Program-made: the position numbers and the translations under genes
Notes under the pieces: generated by a model
Seen by the model: only the letters and a program-made list of their open reading frames with translations
Told to the model about the DNA's origin: nothing
Database searches by the model: none
Part shown: positions 6,159 through 11,430 of the stretch, piece by piece
Position numbering within the stretch: the first letter of the stretch is position 1
Layout of the letters: each line of letters begins with the position of its first letter
Source of the DNA: Nitrospirae bacterium RBG_13_39_12
GTDB taxonomy: Bacteria > Nitrospirota > Thermodesulfovibrionia > Thermodesulfovibrionales > SM23-35
Assembly: GCA_001805125.1 (NCBI GenBank)
Contig: MHEF01000050.1
Span: forward strand, 21,658 to 33,087
DNA: 11,430 bases
Reading direction: 5' to 3'

Positions 6159-6969
6159 GGAATTTTATGGGCTAGATAAGAAACCATTTTCAAAAACACC
6201 TGACCCTAAATTCCTTTTTTTAAGCAGGAACCACGAGGAAGCGCTGGCGAGGCTGCAATATGCAATTGAGGAGAGGGAGTTAACTTTGCTCACGGGAGAG
6301 GTCGGCAGCGGCAAGACCACACTCACCAGGGCACTAATGGATTCCCTCGATGAGAGGTACAGACTAATAGTCATAATAAATCCCCGGCTTACGCCAGCCC
6401 AATTTCTAAGGACAATCGCAAAGCGTTTTAATATAAATGTCCCTCACAACTTCAAGGATAACCTGCTTGATGCAATTTTCGAAAAGGTCTATGAAGACTA
6501 TGAAGCCGGGATATCCCCGGTAATTATAATAGACGAGGCGCACCTCATACCTAACAAAGACACCTTCGAAGAGATACGTCTTCTTACAAATTTTCAGCTT
6601 GATTATGCAAATCTCCTCAGCCTTATACTTGTCGGGCAAACAGATTTGAGAAGGAGATTAAACCACAAGGTTTATCTGCCATTAAGACAGAGGATAGGAC
6701 TTTTCTACCACCTGGGACCCTTAAATGAAGCAGAAATAAAAGGTTACGTTGAGCACAGGTTAAGAGTATCAGGCAAGGAAGGAACTCTGTTTACAGACGG
6801 AGCCCTGAAAAAACTTTATCAATACTCAGGCGGGATACCGAGAGTAATAAACAGTCTTGCCACATCTGCCCTTCTTGATGGATTCGGGCAAGAACAGCCT
6901 GTTATAGATGAATTCCTTATTAATGACGCAGCGAGGGAGCTCGGATTGAATGGATATCGCGAAAATTAG
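6151..6969 (+). CDS. ExeA/GspA-like AAA ATPase inside the chemosensory operon
   Basis: The protein has 272 residues. It begins MFEEFYGLDKKPFSKTPDPK, the standard opening of the ExeA/GspA/MshM ATPase family. It has Walker A GEVGSGKTT (49-57, Lys55), Walker B VIIIDEAH (124-131), sensor-1-like LILVGQTDLRRRL (158-170), arginines in LRQRIG (178-183), and a sensor-2-like GGIPRVIN (227-234). It ends after the AAA lid. It lacks the membrane helix and peptidoglycan-binding extension of full-length ExeA, so it is a cytoplasmic ATPase core. Relatives act in type II secretion assembly, MSHA pili and exopolysaccharide loci; none is a standard chemotaxis protein. It overlaps cheA by 8 bp and the next cheW by 20 bp, which argues for coupled expression. 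A good ribosome binding site, AGGAAGGG (6136-6143), supports the start. Its role here is unknown. Confidence 0.87.
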   Translation: MFEEFYGLDKKPFSKTPDPKFLFLSRNHEEALARLQYAIEERELTLLTGEVGSGKTTLTRALMDSLDERYRLIVIINPRLTPAQFLRTIAKRFNINVPHNFKDNLLDAIFEKVYEDYEAGISPVIIIDEAHLIPNKDTFEEIRLLTNFQLDYANLLSLILVGQTDLRRRLNHKVYLPLRQRIGLFYHLGPLNEAEIKGYVEHRLRVSGKEGTLFTDGALKKLYQYSGGIPRVINSLATSALLDGFGQEQPVIDEFLINDAARELGLNGYREN

Positions 6970-7654
6970 GAAAAAACTTAAAGAGAAAGAAACCAACAGT
7001 CAGCAGTCCTCAGCCAACGGTAAAACATCTGAAGAGCATAAAACTAATGTTTTAAAACCTGCTAAAAATAAATCTGAGCAGATAACAGCAGAGGATGATA
7101 ATGCTCATGTGGTTAATTCAGGAGAGGGGGACAAGGTTAAAACCGAGCCTGTCAAAGGCAATAAAGAGACAGCAAAGGTAAAAACTACAGAAGGCAAGTT
7201 TGAAGAAGAAGAGACAGACAATGTTATCGAGATACTTATTTTCAATCTTTTAAAAGAAGAATTTGCTTTTAAAGTCTCTCAACTTGAGGAAATAAGGAGA
7301 TATCAGGTAATAACAATGGTTCCAAAGATGCCGAACTATGTCCTGGGTGTAACCTCACTCAGGGGAAAGGTTATCCCTGTGATAGATCTAAAAACCAGAC
7401 TCTCCCTTAAAGATATTCCCACAGATATTGATCGTAAGGTAAAGATGCTGATAATAAAAGGTTCCAAGGGTCCAATCGGTTTAATAGTAGACAGTGTTGT
7501 GGGTGTCGCTGATATTTCAAAAACTGAAATACTGCCTCCGCCTTCCCACCTTACAGAGACAGAACTAAAATTTATCGAAGGGATAGTCATAATAGACAAA
7601 CGTTTTATTTCTATAATAAACACGGAAGAAGCTATTAATATTAACGGGCAATAA
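6950..7654 (+). CDS. CheW-like coupling protein with long charged N-terminal extension
   Basis: The protein has 234 residues, against about 150-170 for a standard CheW. Residues 92-230 are a CheW domain: EILIFNLLKEEFAFKVSQLE, then YVLGVTSLRGKVIPVIDLK with the conserved Arg138-Gly139 in the receptor/kinase-binding region, then GLIVDSVVGVADI. Residues 1-13 (MDIAKIRKKLKEK) could form a short basic helix. Residues 14-90 are rich in Lys, Glu, Ser, Asn and Thr, with few hydrophobics, so they are probably disordered. The start at 6950 lies within the ATPase gene (20-bp overlap) and has a purine-rich GAGGGAG upstream. It should link CheA to the receptor encoded next. The tail may set array spacing or bind another partner, which is inference. 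Confidence 0.88.
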   Translation: MDIAKIRKKLKEKETNSQQSSANGKTSEEHKTNVLKPAKNKSEQITAEDDNAHVVNSGEGDKVKTEPVKGNKETAKVKTTEGKFEEEETDNVIEILIFNLLKEEFAFKVSQLEEIRRYQVITMVPKMPNYVLGVTSLRGKVIPVIDLKTRLSLKDIPTDIDRKVKMLIIKGSKGPIGLIVDSVVGVADISKTEILPPPSHLTETELKFIEGIVIIDKRFISIINTEEAININGQ

Positions 7655-7657
7655 AGC

Positions 7658-7663
7658 GGAGGT
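7658..7663 (+). promoter_or_regulatory. Ribosome binding site of the chemoreceptor gene
   Basis: GGAGGT matches the anti-Shine-Dalgarno core well but ends only 3 nt before the ATG at 7667, closer than usual. It follows the cheW stop by 3 nt. It supports 7667 as the start, because no alternative start codon lies at a better distance before the first membrane helix. Confidence 0.65.
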
Positions 7664-7666
7664 ACC

Positions 7667-10552
7667 ATGATAAAAATAAAAGAAAAACTTGAACTGAAGT
7701 ACATGATCTTCGTTATAGCGCTATTAATCTTGGGCATCTTGTGGGCCGGCATCTTATCATATTTTGTTAGAGAATATCTTTATTCCACTGCTGAAGAAAA
7801 TCTGGATGCAACAGCCACGATAGTTGCAATTGACATAACAAGGGCGATGCATGAATCGGTTGATAAAAAGGCAGCACTGTCAAAAGAAATCGTCAAAGGA
7901 CTCAAGACAGTAAAAGGTATTGAGGATATTAAGATATTAAATACAGAGGGCAGAGAAGCATTTATGCCAGGGGCTGAAGCAACCGAGGCATCAGTAATGA
8001 AGGAGATAATCGCTAAGCAAGCCTCAATATCAATCAAGTCCAAGAAATCTCAAATCTTTTATAAGAAGCTTGACAATGCTACTTATTGCCAGGGATGTCA
8101 TGCCCGGGAAAATAAGATATTAGGTGCTGTTAAGGTCGGGGTATCTCTAGAAGAGATTTATGGTAAGAGTATGAACTTTATTTTGTGGACTACAATCATC
8201 TCGATATTGGGCATATCAGCAGGGACTTTTCTTTTCTGGATTATCTTAAGGAGTATTGTAATAAAGCCGATCAGATCTATCGAAAAAGCCGCTAAATCCT
8301 TGGCAGACGGAGATCTTACTTTCACTCTGGATATAAAGACAAGCGATGAAATAGGCAGGCTGAGCAAAGCTATAAATGCGTCTGTTCGATCTCTGGGAAG
8401 TATTCTTAACAGAGTTAATAACGGCTCTAAACGGGTTTCTGAAGTTGTTGCAAAAGTTGAGGTTGAGTTCAAGAAAGTTTCAGAAGGAACAAAGCTTGAA
8501 TCAGAAGCGATAGCCAGCATAGCAAGTTCTGTTGAGCAAATGAATTCAGCTGCAGCGGAGATATCAAGTAGCACAGAGCGCGTTGCAGCCTCAACAGAAG
8601 AGACATCCGCTTCAATGGAAGAGATGGTTGCAAGCATTGGTAATGTTGCTGATAATGCTCAGGACCTCTCGAGTGCAGTTGACTCTACATCAGTTTCCAT
8701 AGAAGAACTCTCTACAACAATAAAGGAAGTAGCCTTTAAAACAGAAGATCTTTCTGCCGCCACAGAGGAAACTCTTGCTGCTGCAGAAGAAATTTCGTCT
8801 TCTATCAAGGAAGTGGAGCAGAGTTCAAAAGATTCTGCAATGCTCTCAGAGAAGGTCAAAAACGATGCGTCTACTTTCGGGATAGCATCAGTAGAAAAAA
8901 CAATTGATGGGATGCAGAAAATCAAATCATCTGTCGAAAGAACAGCTAATTTATTAATGAAACTTGGTGTCAGATCAAACGAGATAGGTAAAATCCTAAA
9001 CGTCATTGACGAAATAACTGACCAGACAACGTTACTGGCACTTAATGCAGCAATACTGGCTGCACAGGCAGGAGAGCACGGCAAGGGGTTTTCAGTTGTT
9101 GCTGACGAAATAAAAGACCTGGCGGAGAGGACCTCTTTTTCAACACAAGAGATAGTTGATCTCATTCAGGCTGTGCAAAAAGAGGTAAAAGATGCAATCC
9201 ATGCGATGGATGACGGATTAAAATCTGTAGATGACGGATTAAAGGTCGCCAGCGATGCGGGAGAAGCTCTGAGAAAAATAATGGAAAGTTCTAAACAATC
9301 AGCTGAGATGTCTTTCTCTATTGAGCGTTCAACAGCAGAACAAGCAAGAGCAACAAGGCTTGTTACCGACTCTATGGACAAAGTAAAAAATATGGTATCT
9401 CAAGTTGCAAAGGCTACGTCGGAACAAAGCAAAGGAGCCCTCCTTATAACACAGGCTACGGAGAAAATGAGGGACGTCGCTAATCGCGTCAGAACTGCCG
9501 CCGGCGAGCAATTACTAAACACCAAACATATATCTGAGGCCATGGAGCAAGTAGCGGAGAAAATCCAGAAGATAGCCAAGGCTACTAACGAGCAGAAATC
9601 AGGTTCAAACCAGATATTAAGATCTATCGAGGATATAAAGGACATACCAAAAACTAATATGAACATTGTATTCGAGATTAATCGTTCACTAAAGGGTTTA
9701 TTCAGAAACACTGAGCTTTTAAAGGAAGAAATGAAAGGAATTAAACTTTCAGAGGATACCATATCAAAAAGCGCAGCTAAAGATGTTATAGGGTTTGGGA
9801 TTGAGCCCATCGGTGAATCACCTGTCGAGCTGGTAAAAAAATTCAGCCCGCTAGCTGAATATCTGAGCAAAAAACTCGGTAAAAAGGTCGAACTGAAGGC
9901 GGTATCAGATTATGAGGGTGCTTTAAGAGATTTAAGTCTCGGATTAACACAACTCTGTTTTATGACACCAACAAGTTATATAGAAGCAAACAAAAAGTAT
10001 GGGGTCGAAGTCCTTGTAAAGGCTATGACAGAAGGGAAAACAAGTTACCAATCTATAATAATAGCAAAAAGCGACAGTAAAATCAGTTCTATTGAAGACA
10101 TCAGGGGACACAAATTTGCCTTTGGAGATCCACACTCTTTATCCAACTATATAGCACCCAGGACTATGCTTCTTGACGCCGGGATAGATTTGAAAGATTT
10201 ACTTTATTATGAGTATCTTGGTCCTCACGAGAACGTATTAAAAGCTGTTCTTTCAGGTAACTTTGACGCTGGCGGTGTAACAGAAAGCGTAGCGCATAAG
10301 GCAAAGGATAAGGGAATCAAGTTCATTAAATTCTCTGAGGATTTGCCCGGCTTCAGTATATGCGCAAGTAATATATTGTCTGAACGCGATAGAAATACTA
10401 TAAAGAAAGCGCTTATGGAAATTACAGACTCAACAGCTGAAGGTTCCAAAATTCTCGGTTCTATATATAGACGTTATACATCTTTTGCAGAGGCATCTGA
10501 TTCTGAATATTCCAATGTAAGGTTTATGATGTCAAGGTTAGGTTTGATTTAA
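7667..10552 (+). CDS. Methyl-accepting chemoreceptor with periplasmic CxxCH domain and C-terminal PhnD-like binding domain
   Basis: The protein has 961 residues, far longer than a typical receptor (about 550). Domain order: cytoplasmic start 1-11; membrane helix about 12-33; periplasmic domain about 34-168 with CQGCH (Cys141, Cys144, His145), a c-type heme attachment motif; membrane helix about 169-192; HAMP about 193-248 (VIKPIRSIEKAAKSL, DEIGRL); MA signalling region about 250-690 with the hairpin tip at 447-490 (LLALNAAILAAQAGEHGKGF); PhnD-like type 2 periplasmic-binding-protein fold about 705-961. The last is supported by IGFGIEPIGE, MTPTSYIEA, DIRGHKFAFGDP, Tyr794, His854 and Asp867. No hydrophobic segment follows HAMP, so the binding domain should be cytoplasmic, next to the HAMP end of the bundle. 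It probably works with the adjacent CheW proteins and CheA. There is no C-terminal CheR-tethering pentapeptide; the end is SRLGLI. Ligands are unknown. Confidence 0.93.
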   Translation: MIKIKEKLELKYMIFVIALLILGILWAGILSYFVREYLYSTAEENLDATATIVAIDITRAMHESVDKKAALSKEIVKGLKTVKGIEDIKILNTEGREAFMPGAEATEASVMKEIIAKQASISIKSKKSQIFYKKLDNATYCQGCHARENKILGAVKVGVSLEEIYGKSMNFILWTTIISILGISAGTFLFWIILRSIVIKPIRSIEKAAKSLADGDLTFTLDIKTSDEIGRLSKAINASVRSLGSILNRVNNGSKRVSEVVAKVEVEFKKVSEGTKLESEAIASIASSVEQMNSAAAEISSSTERVAASTEETSASMEEMVASIGNVADNAQDLSSAVDSTSVSIEELSTTIKEVAFKTEDLSAATEETLAAAEEISSSIKEVEQSSKDSAMLSEKVKNDASTFGIASVEKTIDGMQKIKSSVERTANLLMKLGVRSNEIGKILNVIDEITDQTTLLALNAAILAAQAGEHGKGFSVVADEIKDLAERTSFSTQEIVDLIQAVQKEVKDAIHAMDDGLKSVDDGLKVASDAGEALRKIMESSKQSAEMSFSIERSTAEQARATRLVTDSMDKVKNMVSQVAKATSEQSKGALLITQATEKMRDVANRVRTAAGEQLLNTKHISEAMEQVAEKIQKIAKATNEQKSGSNQILRSIEDIKDIPKTNMNIVFEINRSLKGLFRNTELLKEEMKGIKLSEDTISKSAAKDVIGFGIEPIGESPVELVKKFSPLAEYLSKKLGKKVELKAVSDYEGALRDLSLGLTQLCFMTPTSYIEANKKYGVEVLVKAMTEGKTSYQSIIIAKSDSKISSIEDIRGHKFAFGDPHSLSNYIAPRTMLLDAGIDLKDLLYYEYLGPHENVLKAVLSGNFDAGGVTESVAHKAKDKGIKFIKFSEDLPGFSICASNILSERDRNTIKKALMEITDSTAEGSKILGSIYRRYTSFAEASDSEYSNVRFMMSRLGLI
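9209..9243 (+). repeat. Exact heptad duplication in the receptor coiled coil
   Basis: GATGACGGATTAAA occurs at 9209-9222 and again at 9230-9243, offset by 21 bp. It encodes DDGLKSV followed by DDGLKV in the descending helix of the MA domain, one heptad apart. Perfect DNA identity over 14 bases suggests a recent in-frame duplication, although repeated heptads are normal in receptor bundles. Confidence 0.5.
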
Positions 10553-10592
10553 AAGCACAGACGTTAATAGAGTCTTCAAACGTACTTCAAGG

Positions 10593-10615
10593 TTTACCTG
10601 ATTCAAGAGGGTAAA
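10593..10615 (+). repeat. Short inverted repeat between receptor and second cheW
   Basis: TTTACC (10593-10598) and GGTAAA (10610-10615) pair over an 11-nt loop in the 85-bp gap after the receptor gene. A further weak pair, ACGTT/AACGT, lies at 10561-10583. No U-tract follows, so transcription probably reads through to the second cheW. Confidence 0.25.
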
Positions 10616-10626
10616 TGATAATGTAA

Positions 10627-10632
10627 AAGGAG
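10627..10632 (+). promoter_or_regulatory. Ribosome binding site that fixes the GTG start of the second cheW
   Basis: AAGGAG lies 5 nt before the GTG at 10638, an ideal spacing. No ATG in the same frame lies nearby upstream or early in the domain, so this site decides the start. Confidence 0.8.
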
Positions 10633-10637
10633 ACAAA

Positions 10638-11117
10638 GTGATAAAGTTTGCTGTTTTCAGGATAGGCGAAGAAGTTTTCGGAGTAGAAATTAAACGGGTT
10701 GTTGAAATACTTAAAACACAAAAGACATATTCGTTACCGGAGCTCCCTGATTTTCTATCCGGTGTTATAAACGTCAGAGGGGAAATAATACCGCTTCTTG
10801 ACCTAAGAAAGCGGTTCGGCTTTCAATCCCCCTCAAAAAACGAACGCATAATAATAGTAAAGTGTGATAATGAAAAAATTGGTCTTCTCGTAGATGGAAT
10901 AAAAGAGATAATCTCCTTTACCTCTGAGGAAGTAATAAGTCCACCTTCTATATTTAAAGGATTAAAGAGAAAGTATCTTTCCGGTCTGGGAAAGAAAGAC
11001 GACAGAATAATAATCCTTCTCAATATAGATGATCTCCTAACCTCGGAAGAGAAGATAATATTGCAAGAGTCAGAAGGGATTTATAATGAAGATGCAGGAT
11101 CTAAGAAGCCTACTTAA
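10638..11117 (+). CDS. cheW: CheW coupling protein
   Basis: The protein has 159 residues, a single CheW domain of normal length starting at a GTG. The opening FAVFRIGEEVFGVEIKRVVEIL and the block FLSGVINVRGEIIPLLDLRKRF, with Arg47-Gly48 at the receptor/kinase interface, are typical. IGLLVDGIKEII and DDRIIILLNIDDLL complete the fold. Unlike the first CheW of the operon, it has no N-terminal tail, only a short acidic C-terminal tail of about 20 residues. Two distinct CheW proteins plus the CheA P5 domain suggest that the array uses different couplers in different positions, which is inference. It lies 85 bp after the receptor gene and overlaps the next gene by 32 bp. Confidence 0.94.
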   Translation: MIKFAVFRIGEEVFGVEIKRVVEILKTQKTYSLPELPDFLSGVINVRGEIIPLLDLRKRFGFQSPSKNERIIIVKCDNEKIGLLVDGIKEIISFTSEEVISPPSIFKGLKRKYLSGLGKKDDRIIILLNIDDLLTSEEKIILQESEGIYNEDAGSKKPT

Positions 11118-11430
11118 AGACGAAGATACTGAAGTCAGGAAGGAGGCTCTCGATAGTCTCAGGGGCAGGCCAGACGAAATTTATATAAATCTACTTTTGA
11201 GCTCCATGGAAGACATCAGCTGGAGGGTCAGGAATACAGCAACAGATATTCTACTTGAAGAATATCCAGTTGAGAAATATATAAATGGTTTAATAAATCT
11301 CCTTTATCGCGACGATAATGCAGGCGCAAGGAATTCTGCAATAGAAGCACTTGTAAGGCTAAATAAGAAAGCAACGCCTTTTTTAATTGAAACTTTTAAC
11401 ACACCTAACAGGGATGTAAGGAAATTCATT
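11086..11430 (+). CDS. HEAT-repeat protein, 5' part
   Basis: An open frame begins at ATG 11086 and runs off the right edge; 115 residues are visible. A second in-frame ATG is at 11092. AGAAGGGA (11072-11079) lies 6 nt before the first ATG and favours it. The translation consists of paired helices with the HEAT/PBS-lyase pattern: LLKDEDTEVRKEALDSL, then MEDISWRVRNTATDILLEE, then LYRDDNAGARNSAIEALVRL, then FNTPNRDVRKFI. The Asp-x-x-x-(W/A)-R-(V/N)-x-A spacing is characteristic. HEAT arrays are protein-interaction scaffolds without catalysis. The 32-bp overlap with cheW suggests coupled translation and a role in the chemosensory complex, perhaps as adaptor or inhibitor. The C-terminus, and any fused domain, cannot be seen. 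Confidence 0.82.
   Translation, partial: MKMQDLRSLLKDEDTEVRKEALDSLRGRPDEIYINLLLSSMEDISWRVRNTATDILLEEYPVEKYINGLINLLYRDDNAGARNSAIEALVRLNKKATPFLIETFNTPNRDVRKFI

Noticed and set aside
8158..9870. Several long open frames on - inside the receptor gene
   Set aside because: The repetitive Ser/Glu/Ala coiled-coil coding sequence leaves the opposite strand open. The predicted proteins are Ser/Ile/Ala-rich, low complexity and have no starts with ribosome sites.
1..11430. CRISPR array, tRNA, rRNA or integrase-type attachment site
   Set aside because: No regularly spaced repeats, no tRNA-like cloverleaf or CCA end, no rRNA sequence and no integrase or transposase gene were seen on either strand.

Overview
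The window is 11.4 kb of A+T-rich bacterial DNA. It holds the ends of two housekeeping genes, a lone exporter gene, and then a long same-strand chemosensory operon that runs off the right edge. Three features point to the Nitrospirota or the Desulfobacterota/Geobacter-like lineages: a DUF4388 (PATAN)-GAF protein, an ExeA-type ATPase and a receptor with a periplasmic c-type heme motif. This lineage guess is inference from gene content only.

Layout. Positions 2-298 (+) are the 3' end of folK. It converges tail to tail, with a 9-bp gap, on hisH (308-919, -). Positions 920-1501 hold no convincing gene but do hold several inverted repeats and a roughly 200-bp MITE-like element with 10-bp direct repeats at its ends. 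Positions 1502-2128 (+) encode a LysE/RhtB-type exporter. Positions 2129-2581 hold a probable terminator inside a long imperfect palindrome, a pair of hairpins, a good sigma70-type promoter and a leader hairpin.

The operon, all on +, contains: PATAN-GAF regulator (2582-3706), terminator-like hairpin across its stop codon, single-domain response regulator (3815-4210), CheA (4197-6158), ExeA-like AAA ATPase (6151-6969), CheW with a long charged N-terminal tail (6950-7654), a 961-residue chemoreceptor (7667-10552), a second CheW (10638-11117) and the start of a HEAT-repeat protein (11086-11430, cut by the window). Four adjacent gene pairs overlap by 8 to 32 bp, which suggests translational coupling and one functional unit.

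How it may work: the receptor has a periplasmic CxxCH domain between two membrane helices, a HAMP domain, a very long MA signalling hairpin and, after the hairpin, a PhnD-like substrate-binding-protein domain that must be cytoplasmic if there are only two membrane helices. It could therefore combine a periplasmic redox or heme-ligand signal with a cytoplasmic anion signal. It would act on CheA through one or both CheW proteins, and CheA would phosphorylate the stand-alone regulator. The PATAN-GAF protein, the ATPase and the HEAT protein are non-canonical partners. No CheB, CheR, CheD, CheC/X or CheZ, and no flagellar or pilus genes, are visible here, so the output is unknown.
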